Assembly: GCF_900106775.1 (NCBI RefSeq)
Contig: NZ_FNNQ01000006.1
Span: 62,001 to 126,000, forward strand
Source of the DNA: Marininema mesophilum
GTDB taxonomy: Bacteria > Bacillota > Bacilli > Thermoactinomycetales > DSM-45169
Direction of reading: 5' to 3'
Length of the DNA: 64,000 bases
A program made the translations under genes and the position numbers. Positions 1 through 8,164 of the stretch are shown here, piece by piece. Numbering within the stretch: position 1 is the stretch's first letter; each line of letters opens with the position of its first letter. The notes below the pieces were generated by a model, which was given only the letters and a program-made list of their open reading frames with translations, did not search any database and was not told where the DNA came from.

Positions 1-384
1 GATCCGGACAAAGTTTTCGGTCTCCTTCGCTTTAGCGGCGATTCGATCCATATTCTCAAGACAGAAGGCGGGATCGATATCTAAACCCAGTTGAGTCAGC
101 TTAACAGAGACATTGGATGTGACGCCCTTTTGCCGAATGGCATCAAAGGAACGTACTGCTCCATCAGTAGCTACGACGGCTTCTTCCCGTGTATAGATAC
201 TCTCTCCGAGTAGATCAAGGGTGACGAGAAGCTCATCCTTGTTTAAGTCCTTCACTTTGTGAAGGGTATCCTCCATATTTTCCCCAGCGACAAAGCGGGA
301 TGCACCCAGCTTCATTCCATATTTGGAGACAAGCCGAGTAACGATTGGATTAGAGGATAGAGTAAGAACTGCTTTACGTGCCAT
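1..384 (-). CDS. Proline dehydrogenase (N-terminal part; runs off the left edge)
   Basis: The visible 128 residues match the N-terminal half of monofunctional bacterial proline dehydrogenases, FAD enzymes that oxidise proline to pyrroline-5-carboxylate. The VTLDLLGESI stretch near residue 55 and the following TREEAV segment are typical of the beta/alpha barrel start; VSVKLTQLGL near residue 95 is a second family motif. The catalytic C-terminal half lies outside the window. I chose the ATG at 384 because the GGGAAGG ribosome site lies 9 bases upstream; an in-frame ATG at 390 is possible. A cre-like box and a TATAAT -10 lie about 100 bases upstream, which would suit catabolite control of proline use. 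Family assignment is fairly sure; the partner P5C dehydrogenase is not visible. Confidence 0.85.
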   Translation of the reverse strand, partial: MARKAVLTLSSNPIVTRLVSKYGMKLGASRFVAGENMEDTLHKVKDLNKDELLVTLDLLGESIYTREEAVVATDGAVRSFDAIRQKGVTSNVSVKLTQLGLDIDPAFCLENMDRIAAKAKETENFVRI

Positions 385-473
385 GGACATGATCCTTCCC
401 TCTCAATCATGCGAATTAGTGAGAAAAATGAAAATGAAATAGGATAGTATTCAAATAGGCAGGGGTAGCGCCT

Positions 474-493
474 ATTAAATCGCTTTCATTATA
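474..493 (-). promoter_or_regulatory. Candidate -10 box and cre-like site upstream of proline dehydrogenase
   Basis: On the minus strand TATAAT (493-488) runs directly into ATGAAAGCGATTTAAT (489-474), which fits the CcpA consensus WTGNAARCGNWWNCAW at 15 of 16 positions. No good -35 is visible. Overlap with the -10 would allow repression of the proline dehydrogenase gene when sugars are abundant; this is inference. Confidence 0.45.
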
Positions 494-598
494 CAATATA
501 TTTCTGTATGGAATGGTCTGAAAATGGTGGGCATGAAATAAAGTGGTTGGTGAAATGAACCAGTCATGTTGAGAGGATGCACTGTATAGCTGAAATAT

Positions 599-1579
599 TC
601 ATTTATCACTCAAGAGAAGCACTTGCTCATGGTGGCCGTTGGGAGGCCTCTTCTCCTCTTTTTTTCTACGTAACTTCCGTAGTTTATTTCCGATGAAGCG
701 GTAATCACGATCCGTCAGCAGGATCATTTCACAACTGATCATGTACCAGGAAAATAACATGAGGTTCATCAAGAGGCCTACACCAAGATGGAAGAGCATG
801 GCCCCAAGAAGCGCGATATATTTCGTATATCGATTCAATAATAGAAAAGGAAAGGCGATTTGAAAGAGAACGGAAGAGTAGGTAAGGAGAAGAATAAACT
901 CTTCCGATGACCATACCTTCTCGCTAACGCCTGGCCAGACGTAATCTTGTACCCGCATCGCGTAGTAGACCGCTGTACCATTTTGCCACATGGGACCCAT
1001 TACTTTATAGATGCCTGCTGTGAAATACATGTAGAGTAATTGAACGATGATAGCAGCAACAGCAAAGTTATGTAACACAGACTGATAAGGGAGTAGTGAA
1101 GCAAATTTGGGTGCAGAGGGAGTTCCACGTCGTTTCTTTAGCCAGGAGTCTATGGAAAAGTAGGCTCCCGCATTGGCGAAAAGCAGATAAAACATTTCGA
1201 GTCGAAGGATATTTTCCCCCCCATTTGTGACGTAGGGGTTGCGAAAATAGATGGACCAGATAATTATGAAGGCAAGAATGGAAAACAAACGAGTGCGATA
1301 CCCGATGATGAAGAGGATGGTTACGATAATCCCACTAAAATAGACCATGTCTAAGAACCAGGACGAGTCAGTCAGTTGAAATAATGTTACCAGGCCCCGT
1401 GTCTTCGCTCCTTCTATGAAGGGAGTTGTCGGCCATAGACCAGAGGCACCCCAGAGCAGATGCCGCTCGGAAAAGTGATAAAAGAAAAAGTAGAGCATGC
1501 CTAAACCCATCGTGATTCGTAGAAGACTTGTCCCGATGAGTAGATGTTGGGTGGTTAGAAATTTTTCGCAACGCTTCAT
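599..1579 (-). CDS. HTTM-domain (vitamin K-dependent gamma-carboxylase-like) membrane protein, SdpB-like
   Basis: A 326-residue polytopic membrane protein of the HTTM (horizontally transferred transmembrane) family, which includes SdpB, the maturation factor of the Bacillus SdpC toxin. Several hydrophobic helices are visible; the FRNPYVTNGGENILR segment near residue 115 is the conserved HTTM loop. The start at 1579 is preceded by AAAGGAG at 8 bases; a GTG nine bases earlier lacks a spaced ribosome site. The ATG overlaps the TGA of the upstream DUF5819 gene (ATGA), so the two are translationally coupled. No toxin precursor like SdpC follows: the next gene is proline dehydrogenase. Substrate unknown. 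Confidence 0.8.
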   Translation of the reverse strand: MKRCEKFLTTQHLLIGTSLLRITMGLGMLYFFFYHFSERHLLWGASGLWPTTPFIEGAKTRGLVTLFQLTDSSWFLDMVYFSGIIVTILFIIGYRTRLFSILAFIIIWSIYFRNPYVTNGGENILRLEMFYLLFANAGAYFSIDSWLKKRRGTPSAPKFASLLPYQSVLHNFAVAAIIVQLLYMYFTAGIYKVMGPMWQNGTAVYYAMRVQDYVWPGVSEKVWSSEEFILLLTYSSVLFQIAFPFLLLNRYTKYIALLGAMLFHLGVGLLMNLMLFSWYMISCEMILLTDRDYRFIGNKLRKLRRKKEEKRPPNGHHEQVLLLSDK

Positions 1580-2187
1580 GAAGGCCACTCCTTTGCAACG
1601 GGAGAGGGTGTTGGAGAGAAATCAAGCCACTTGGTATCCTTGAAATGGAGCGGGCCTGAACGGTCTGGCTGGTGTCGCTTTTTTAATTCTGGAAAGGTGT
1701 TGGTGACGATTCGTATCTTGATTGCACGGACTTTTTTGTTAGGGTAGAGGTTGGTGATCGCGGTTGATGCAGCTCGCCTCAACATCCACACCCCTTTTTT
1801 CTGTTCGGTTGTGTCTTTATTTTCAAAGGAGCGCATTCCCGCATGCAGATAGCGAATCACTCTTCCTTCTGAGGAGAGACGCTCTGCTTGTTTCTTTTTA
1901 AAGAGAGGGCGCGTGATATTTTTCCACCCTGTTTCCTTCGTTTTCCCTTCAGGGGTGACGATTCGTACTTTGACCCATAGATCTTTATTTTGTGATACAG
2001 GGTTTGGGGCGAATAATTTCCAATTTTGGGAAAAGAGGGGCTCCATATATTGATTAAGAGGTTTCCACCACTTTGTTTTTAAAGCGTTATCTGGCGTGAG
2101 ATAGAAGGCAGTAACAGCGAAGTGGAGGATAAAAAGACTGGTTAATAATCCAATCCAAATATGGAGGAACCAACGTCTTTTTTCCAT
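1576..2187 (-). CDS. DUF5819-family protein (SdpA-like partner of HTTM protein)
   Basis: A 203-residue protein with one N-terminal membrane helix (about residues 7-27) followed by a soluble, basic extracytoplasmic domain. The QNWKLFAPNP motif near residue 55 is the hallmark of DUF5819 and resembles the equivalent motif in SdpA. The start at 2187 has GAGGTGATCC immediately upstream; the longer frame beginning at 2208 lacks such a site. It overlaps the HTTM gene by four bases, the same order (SdpA-like then SdpB-like) as in sdpABC. It probably works with the HTTM protein in a shared membrane complex; the biochemical role is unknown. Confidence 0.75.
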   Translation of the reverse strand: MEKRRWFLHIWIGLLTSLFILHFAVTAFYLTPDNALKTKWWKPLNQYMEPLFSQNWKLFAPNPVSQNKDLWVKVRIVTPEGKTKETGWKNITRPLFKKKQAERLSSEGRVIRYLHAGMRSFENKDTTEQKKGVWMLRRAASTAITNLYPNKKVRAIKIRIVTNTFPELKKRHQPDRSGPLHFKDTKWLDFSPTPSPVAKEWPS

Positions 2188-2441
2188 AGGATCACCTCGA
2201 TAGTCCATTTTTCCGCAGTATATTTTTCATCATACCATAATAGGGGCAAAAGGCGTTTTGTCCATCCAGGGGCAAGTAATGTCCCGTAGGGTACTTTTAA
2301 ACCAACTTTAATGAGGATGTAATCTTTATGGTTGCTTTTTGTAACCTGTTTCCTTGAGAATAGAGTCTATGGACATAAACGATTTCAATTACATATTATG
2401 AGAAAATGATTCATTCTATTAAGAACGGAGAAGGTTGTAGT

Positions 2442-3683
2442 ATGAAACGTTGGATACGGTTTGGGCTACTACTGGTGACCATTGTAGTAGTTGGGTTGGC
2501 TGTGAACAACATGGGACCGAAGGAACGAGCAGTAGAACGAGCAGTAGGTTTCCAACCTAAAAATACGAATTGGGTAGGAGCTTGGACGGCTGCTCATCAA
2601 TATCCCTCAGGTGTTGCATTGGTGGGTATTAAAAATCAGACAGTACGGATGATCGTCAAGCCCCATATCAATGGGGAGAAGGTACAGATTCGCATATCGA
2701 ACGCTTACGGTAAAATGCCGATCACCTTCCAGGATGTGTCTATCGCTGTTGCAGGGTCTGGAGCTGAAGTTTTACCTGATACGTTACGTAAAGTAACCTT
2801 CAATGGAAAAAATTCTGTCATCGTGCCAGTAGGGCAAGAGATTCAAAGTGATCCAATATCTCTACAGATCTCCCGGGATGAAAAACTAGCGGTCAGCATG
2901 TTTGTTCCAAAAGCGAGTGGGCCTGTTAGTTGGCACAGAATAGCGAGACAGATCTCCTATATCTCAGAAAAAGGCAATCATACATTCGATTTGAATGGAG
3001 ATAACTATACATTTCCTATTACCTCGTGGTATTGGTTATCCGGAGTGAATGTACAGCCCGTGGATCAGACAAAAAAAGCCGTTGTGACGGTAGGTGATTC
3101 GATTACGGATGGTGTAGGTTCAACTGGAAATAGTGATCGTCGCTATCCTGATTATTTAGCAGAGCGGTTTCGCAGAGAAGGAATTCAACGATCTGTATTA
3201 AATGCAGGAATTTCAGGGAATAAGGTCTTACGAGATGATCCCATCTACGGACCTAAGGCGTTGGATCGTTTTGAACGGGATGTATTGAATCAGCCAGGGG
3301 TATCTGATGTCATCCTTTTAGAAGGCGTTAATGATATCGGTCATTTGCCTCATAATTATGATCCAGATACACTGATCAAGGGCTATCGTCAGTTGATTGA
3401 GAAGGCACATAAACAAGGTATTCGTGTTTATATGGGAACCATTCTTCCTTTTGGAGGAGCAACTTACCATACACCAGAAGGGGAAGCTACACGAAAACTA
3501 ATAAATGATTGGATTCGCAACAGTGGTGTACCGGATGGAGTTGTGGACTTTGATAAAGTGATGCGGGATCCATCGAATCCAAGTCGGTTGAGACCTGCTT
3601 ATGATTCAGGGGATCATCTTCACCCAAGAGATGCTGGTTATCAAGAGATGGCCAATGCGATCAATTTGAAATGGTTTCGGTAA
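2442..3683 (+). CDS. Secreted or membrane-anchored SGNH/GDSL hydrolase
   Basis: A 413-residue protein with an N-terminal membrane/signal segment (about residues 5-24), a beta-rich region (40-205) and a C-terminal SGNH esterase domain. Block I is VTVGDSITDG with nucleophile Ser220; block III is GVNDIG; the Asp-x-x-His pair is in GDHLHPRDAGY near residue 390. This arrangement is that of XynE-like SGNH hydrolases that deacylate carbohydrates. The ATG at 2442 has GGAGAAGG 7 bases upstream; an earlier ATG at 2406 has none. The gene stands alone and ends at a strong bidirectional terminator. Substrate is not evident; an acetyl-xylan or cell-wall esterase is possible. Confidence 0.85.
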   Translation: MKRWIRFGLLLVTIVVVGLAVNNMGPKERAVERAVGFQPKNTNWVGAWTAAHQYPSGVALVGIKNQTVRMIVKPHINGEKVQIRISNAYGKMPITFQDVSIAVAGSGAEVLPDTLRKVTFNGKNSVIVPVGQEIQSDPISLQISRDEKLAVSMFVPKASGPVSWHRIARQISYISEKGNHTFDLNGDNYTFPITSWYWLSGVNVQPVDQTKKAVVTVGDSITDGVGSTGNSDRRYPDYLAERFRREGIQRSVLNAGISGNKVLRDDPIYGPKALDRFERDVLNQPGVSDVILLEGVNDIGHLPHNYDPDTLIKGYRQLIEKAHKQGIRVYMGTILPFGGATYHTPEGEATRKLINDWIRNSGVPDGVVDFDKVMRDPSNPSRLRPAYDSGDHLHPRDAGYQEMANAINLKWFR

Positions 3684-3689
3684 GTGATG

Positions 3690-3731
3690 AAAAGAACCCG
3701 CGACCCCTAAATAGGGGGGCGGGTTCTTTTC
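3690..3731. terminator. Bidirectional intrinsic terminator
   Basis: AAAAGAACCCGC and GCGGGTTCTTTT form a near-perfect stem with A and T runs on both sides. It separates the SGNH hydrolase gene from the convergent cstA-ybdD transcript, whose last codon begins two bases away. Confidence 0.9.
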
Positions 3732-3732
3732 T

Positions 3733-3939
3733 CTAGCAACAGCGGCGGATGCTACCTCCACCATACTTTTCATCGGTTGCCTTCTTATGAAACTCTTTTT
3801 CTGTGAGTGGCGTTTCACCAGGGTGTTCCCGCTTAAAATGCTCCAGATAACGTTCATAGTTGGGTACACCTGCGATGGCGTTCAAGTAATCGGCTACTCC
3901 GTGGACTGCTCGGATGCAGGAATGAAGAATTGAACTCAT
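3733..3939 (-). CDS. YbdD/YjiX-family small protein, partner of CstA
   Basis: A 68-residue protein of the YbdD/YjiX family (DUF466), recognisable by GVPNYERYLEHFKREHPG and the C-terminal YGGGSIRRCC. Members are almost always encoded directly after CstA-type transporters and are needed for full transport activity in enterobacterial systems. The ATG at 3939 shares one base with the cstA stop codon (TGATG), and AGGAGAGG lies about 9 bases upstream within cstA, so translation is coupled. The stop codon abuts the shared terminator. Confidence 0.9.
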   Translation of the reverse strand: MSSILHSCIRAVHGVADYLNAIAGVPNYERYLEHFKREHPGETPLTEKEFHKKATDEKYGGGSIRRCC

Positions 3940-6011
3940 CAGCTGACCTCTCCTTTTTTCAACGGAATATAAGGGGATTCAGCAAGGGGGAGAGACTCTT
4001 TGCGAATCAGTTTTTTATACCACACCCGACCCGCATCCAGGATGATCGCTGTGACTAGGAGCATAAAGATTGCAGTCAAAGCGGCATCCACCTGATTATT
4101 GAAGACGATCTGTTTAAGTTCACTGATCGATTTAGCAGGGGGCAGGACTTTACCAGCTTCAACAGCAGCATTATATTTATCTGCGGCGGCAAGGAAGCCG
4201 ACTTTTGGATCGGGGCTAAATAGTTTTTGCCAACCAGCTGTCATAGTAACCGTCGTTAACCATACGGCTGGGATTAAGGTAACCCATGAATAGCGAACCT
4301 TCCCCATTTTAATGAGGATCGTGGTACCAACAACAAGGGCGATCACAGCGAGCATTTGGTTAGAGATGCCAAAGAGCGGCCAGAGTGTATTGATTCCGCC
4401 TAGGGGGTCGACAACTCCCTGGTAGAGGAAATAGCCCCAACCCGCTACAATCAATGCACTCGTGACGATGTTAGCCGGAAGCCAGTCGGTCTGCCCCCAT
4501 TTTTTCGAAAATTGGCCGAGCAGATCTTGTAACATAAATCGACCGACTCGTGTTCCAGCATCGATCGTCGTCAGAATAAATACAGCTTCAAAGAGAATCG
4601 AGAAGTGATACCAGAAGGCCATTAACCATTTTCCACCGATGATTTGAGAGAATATATTGGCCATACCGACTGCAAGGGTAGGGGCTCCACCTGTCCGAGA
4701 GAGAATGCTCTCCTCCCCAACGTCCTTTGCCATATTGGTTAGTTCTTCGGGTGTAATGGAAAAGCCCCAGGAGGAGACGGTGGATGCCACTTGAGAAGCA
4801 TCCGTACCTACCGCCGCAGCAGGGCTATTCATGGCAAAGTAGATGCCTGGAGTGAGAATACAAGCGGCGATCAATGCCATAATAGCGACGAAGGACTCCG
4901 TAAGCATCCCACCATAGCCGATAAAGCGCGCTTGGCTTTCCCTGCGAATCATTTTGGGAGTCGTCCCTGAGGAGACGAGGGCGTGAAATCCAGAGATAGA
5001 ACCACAGGCGATGGTGATAAAGACAAAGGGGAAGAGGTTTCCTGAGAAAACAGGTCCATTTCCTTGAGCGAAGGGGGTGAGAGCGGGCATCGAAAGTTCT
5101 GGCATGACATAGAGGATACTTAAGGCGAGGCCAAAGATCACCCCGATTTTTAGAAAGGTACTCAGGTAGTCTCTTGGTGCGAGAAGGAGCCACACTGGGA
5201 TCACCGAGGCGATAAAGCCATAGGCGATCAAAAGCATGCTAATCGTTGTTGGCTCAAGGGTAAAGAGGGCGGCCCAGGTAGGATCTTGGGCGACATATTG
5301 GCCCGCCCAAAGCGAAAGCATGAGCATAGCAAAGCCGATAATTGAGGCTTCTAATACACGACCCGGCCGAAGAAAACGCATATATATTCCCATTAATAAA
5401 GCGATTGGGATAGTCATTGCTAGGGTGAACATCCCCCAAGGACTATTGGCAAGAGCTTGTACAACGACGAGGGCGAGAACGGCTAAGAGGATAATCATAA
5501 TGCCGAGGATGGCAAACAGAGCGATAAACCCTCCGACTGGCCCGATCTCCTCCCGAACAATCTCCCCAAGGGATTTCCCATTGCGACGCATGGAGCCAAA
5601 AAGAATGATGAAGTCTTGCACAGCTCCCCCAATCACTGCACCGACGATAATCCAAAGTGTACCAGGGAGGTATCCCATTTGCGCTGCTAGGATGGGGCCT
5701 ACTAGGGGACCTGCACCAGCGATGGCTGCAAAATGATGGCCAAAGAGAATCCATTTATTGGTAGGTACAAAATCTTTGCCATCATTATTTACTTCTGCTG
5801 GAGTTTTGCGGCTGTCATCTAATTCAAAAACCCGTCTCGCGATATAACGACTATAAAAGCGGTAGGCCACGGCATAGGTACATACTGCGGCAATCAATAA
5901 CCAGATAGCGTTAATACTTTCTCCTTGTGAAAGAGCAAGTAAGCCAAAGGCGACTCCACCAAGGATAGAAATCAACGCCCAAATGAGAAAGGAGACCCAC
6001 TTATTTTTCAA
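3939..6011 (-). CDS. cstA: CstA-family carbon starvation transporter (pyruvate/peptide uptake)
   Basis: A 690-residue polytopic protein with the CstA signature in its first 560 residues (NKWILFGHHFAAIAGAGPL near residue 85, GSISGFHALVSSGTTPKM near residue 335) and a C-terminal five-helix CstA domain. CstA proteins import peptides or pyruvate when preferred carbon runs out. The start is a TTG at 6011 with GGAGG 8 bases upstream. The promoter, about 170 bases upstream, carries a cre-like box over its -35, in keeping with known CcpA control of cstA in Bacillus. It forms an operon with ybdD. Confidence 0.93.
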   Translation of the reverse strand: MKNKWVSFLIWALISILGGVAFGLLALSQGESINAIWLLIAAVCTYAVAYRFYSRYIARRVFELDDSRKTPAEVNNDGKDFVPTNKWILFGHHFAAIAGAGPLVGPILAAQMGYLPGTLWIIVGAVIGGAVQDFIILFGSMRRNGKSLGEIVREEIGPVGGFIALFAILGIMIILLAVLALVVVQALANSPWGMFTLAMTIPIALLMGIYMRFLRPGRVLEASIIGFAMLMLSLWAGQYVAQDPTWAALFTLEPTTISMLLIAYGFIASVIPVWLLLAPRDYLSTFLKIGVIFGLALSILYVMPELSMPALTPFAQGNGPVFSGNLFPFVFITIACGSISGFHALVSSGTTPKMIRRESQARFIGYGGMLTESFVAIMALIAACILTPGIYFAMNSPAAAVGTDASQVASTVSSWGFSITPEELTNMAKDVGEESILSRTGGAPTLAVGMANIFSQIIGGKWLMAFWYHFSILFEAVFILTTIDAGTRVGRFMLQDLLGQFSKKWGQTDWLPANIVTSALIVAGWGYFLYQGVVDPLGGINTLWPLFGISNQMLAVIALVVGTTILIKMGKVRYSWVTLIPAVWLTTVTMTAGWQKLFSPDPKVGFLAAADKYNAAVEAGKVLPPAKSISELKQIVFNNQVDAALTAIFMLLVTAIILDAGRVWYKKLIRKESLPLAESPYIPLKKGEVS

Positions 6012-6182
6012 TGTTTATTCCTCCATTCTATAGTAGGCAGCTAACACATGAATGAATCAATACTTATAATTAACAAGATAATTTCAATTGACCCATTTAT
6101 TGAAAGTAGCTTTCCATGGAGATCCCTGAATGATGGAGTTTACGTGGATTCAGCAAGTCCTCTATGGAAAGTTAGTCCTTAT

Positions 6183-6221
6183 ATAATAACTGATCGTGAC
6201 GCTGATTGTCAGCGCTTTCAA
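6183..6221 (-). promoter_or_regulatory. cstA promoter with overlapping cre-like box
   Basis: On the minus strand TTGAAAGCGCTGACAA (6221-6206) fits the CcpA consensus at 15 of 16 positions. It contains a -35-like CTGACA (6212-6207), followed after 18 bases by TATTAT (6188-6183). CcpA bound here would block polymerase, giving glucose repression of cstA. Confidence 0.6.
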
Positions 6222-6298
6222 AAAATCGTTTTAGAGAGAGGATAGACCATCCTCCATGCTCTTGTCACAGAGGCAGGGAGTAGAAGTTTAGATGTTTG

Positions 6299-6307
6299 TG
6301 CTATACT
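6299..6307 (+). promoter_or_regulatory. Candidate extended -10 promoter for gatCAB
   Basis: TGC followed by TATACT (6302-6307) forms an extended -10 element about 100 bases before gatC. No clear -35 is present. The spacing to gatC and the lack of any other gene support it. Confidence 0.4.
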
Positions 6308-6406
6308 GTCAATATCCGATTGGACAACCGAGCGGGATGTAGTGAAAACTTGTGTTTTCACGGTTTGTCATTTGTCATATAGGTAACTTGTGGAGGTGAA
6401 GCGAAG

Positions 6407-6697
6407 ATGTCGATTTCCAAGGAAAAGGTAGAACACGTCGCCAAACTGGCTCGGATTTACTTAACTTCGGAAGAAGCAGAGCTTTATACCGGACAGTTGA
6501 ACGACATCTTGGGTTTCGCAGAGAAGTTGAATCAATTAGATACGACGAATGTGGAACCAACTAGCCATGTACTCCCGATGGCTAATGTATTGCGCCAGGA
6601 TGAAAGAAAATCCTCCCTTGATCGGGGAAAAGCACTTGCGAATGCTCCAGAACAAAAGGATGGGATGTTTAAAGTCCCTGCTGTATTCGAAGAGTAA
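6407..6697 (+). CDS. gatC: Asp-tRNA(Asn)/Glu-tRNA(Gln) amidotransferase subunit C
   Basis: GatC stabilises GatA and helps it bind GatB in the transamidosome that converts mischarged Glu-tRNA(Gln) and Asp-tRNA(Asn). The 96-residue length and motifs VEHVAKLARIYL, LDTTNVEPTSHVLP and RQDE are standard. GGAGGTGA lies upstream of the ATG. It starts the gatCAB operon, with gatA 12 bases downstream. Confidence 0.97.
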   Translation: MSISKEKVEHVAKLARIYLTSEEAELYTGQLNDILGFAEKLNQLDTTNVEPTSHVLPMANVLRQDERKSSLDRGKALANAPEQKDGMFKVPAVFEE

Positions 6698-6709
6698 AGG
6701 AGGAACACC

Positions 6710-8164
6710 ATGTCTTTGTTGCAAGAGCCGATAGGTTCGTTACATAAACGGTTACAAGGAAAAGAAATTACCGCAACCGACCTCGTTGAGGCTTCACTAG
6801 CTCGTATCCAGGAAACAGAGGGAAAGCTAGGTGCCTTTTTAAAAATAGATGATGAAGGGGCTCGGGCTCGGGCAAACAAATTAGATGAGCAGGGAGAGGT
6901 AGGTCCTTTAGTTGCTCTTCCTATTGGGATTAAGGACAACATCTCTACCCAGGATGTACTGACGACCGCAGGTAGTAAGATCCTCGGTGATTATACCCCT
7001 GTGTATGATGCTACGGTGATGGATAAACTTTACTATGCTGGTGCTAATATGGTAGGAAAGTTGAATATGGATGAATTTGGAATGGGTTCCTCCAACGAAA
7101 ACTCAGGCTTCTTTCCCGTTCGTAATCCGTGGGATTTAAGCAGAGTTCCAGGTGGTTCCAGTGGTGGGGCGGCCGCCTCTGTTGCTGCAGGTCAGGTGCG
7201 ATTTGCCCTTGGTTCGGATACAGGAGGTTCGATCCGTCAACCGGCTGCTTTTTGTGGTGTAGTCGGATTAAAGCCTACCTATGGTCGTGTGTCACGATAT
7301 GGCCTGATAGCCTTTGCCTCCTCCTTGGATCAGATTGGTCCATTGACGCCTACCGTTGAGGATGCAGCCCATGTTCTTGAAGCCATCGCGGGTTATGATC
7401 ATCGTGACTCCACCTCCGCTGAAGTGGACAATGTGAAGTACACCTCTGCTTTGACTGGGGATGTAAAAGGACTTAAAGTGGCTGTGCCCCGGGAATTTCT
7501 CGGTGAGGGTGTAGAAGTTGGCGTAAAGGAGAAGGTGAAGCAAGCGCTTAAAGTCCTAAACGACTTGGGTGCTGAAGTGGAGGAAGTCTCTCTTCCACAT
7601 GCGGAGTATGCTGTCGCCACCTATTATCTTCTCTCTCCTGCAGAGGCTTCATCGAACCTAGCGCGCTATGATGGAGTCCGTTTTGGTACCCGTGTCGATG
7701 GGGAAAACCTAATTGATATGTATTGTCGCACACGTAGTGCTGGGTTTGGCGCTGAAGTAAAACGGCGCATCATGCTGGGAACCTATGCACTCTCTTCTGG
7801 TTATTATGATGCTTATTATTTAAAAGCCCAACAGGTGCGCACCTTGATTCGCCAGGACTTTGAAAAAATTTTTGCCGACTATGATGTGGTAATCGGTCCT
7901 ACATCCCCAACCACCGCATTTAAAATAGGTGAAAAAACATCCGATCCTTTGACGATGTATCTCAACGATATCTGTACTATCCCAGTAAGCCTTGCAGGCC
8001 TACCGGCGATTAGTGTGCCTTGTGGTTTGGCTGATGGATTACCTGTTGGTTTACAGATCGTAGGGAAACCCTTTGATGAAGCTGGGGTACTTAAGGTAGC
8101 CCATGCCTATGAACAACATGGAGAACGGCTTTCCGCACCTGTTATTGGAGGTGACGCTTCATGA
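6710..8164 (+). CDS. gatA: Asp-tRNA(Asn)/Glu-tRNA(Gln) amidotransferase subunit A
   Basis: The amidase subunit that releases ammonia from glutamine and passes it to GatB. At 484 residues it has the full amidase-signature fold; the Ser-cisSer-Lys triad is visible as Lys75 (PIGIKDN), Ser150 (PGGSSGG) and Ser174 (SDTGGSIR). AAAGGAGG precedes the ATG. The last codons overlap gatB by four bases (ATGA), and the gatB ribosome site lies inside gatA. Confidence 0.98.
   Translation: MSLLQEPIGSLHKRLQGKEITATDLVEASLARIQETEGKLGAFLKIDDEGARARANKLDEQGEVGPLVALPIGIKDNISTQDVLTTAGSKILGDYTPVYDATVMDKLYYAGANMVGKLNMDEFGMGSSNENSGFFPVRNPWDLSRVPGGSSGGAAASVAAGQVRFALGSDTGGSIRQPAAFCGVVGLKPTYGRVSRYGLIAFASSLDQIGPLTPTVEDAAHVLEAIAGYDHRDSTSAEVDNVKYTSALTGDVKGLKVAVPREFLGEGVEVGVKEKVKQALKVLNDLGAEVEEVSLPHAEYAVATYYLLSPAEASSNLARYDGVRFGTRVDGENLIDMYCRTRSAGFGAEVKRRIMLGTYALSSGYYDAYYLKAQQVRTLIRQDFEKIFADYDVVIGPTSPTTAFKIGEKTSDPLTMYLNDICTIPVSLAGLPAISVPCGLADGLPVGLQIVGKPFDEAGVLKVAHAYEQHGERLSAPVIGGDAS

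Larger units (their letters stand above)
6012..6406. other. Divergent regulatory region between cstA and gatCAB
   Basis: This 395-base spacer holds the cstA promoter and cre-like box, a candidate gatCAB promoter, and small inverted repeats in the cstA leader (for example GAAAG-TAG-CTTTC near 6102). A 65-codon frame at 6048-6245 lacks a ribosome site and overlaps the cstA promoter, so I do not call it a gene. Confidence 0.6.

Noticed and set aside
391..598. Room for an SdpC-like toxin gene after the HTTM gene
   Set aside because: The gap is about 200 bases and is taken up by the proline dehydrogenase promoter region; no open frame with a signal peptide is present.
5236..5736. 166-codon frame antisense to cstA
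   Set aside because: A shadow of the cstA codon pattern; rich in Arg, Pro and Ile without any ribosome site.
6048..6245. 65-codon open frame between cstA and gatC
   Set aside because: No ribosome site, no recognisable protein, and it lies across the cstA promoter and cre-like box.
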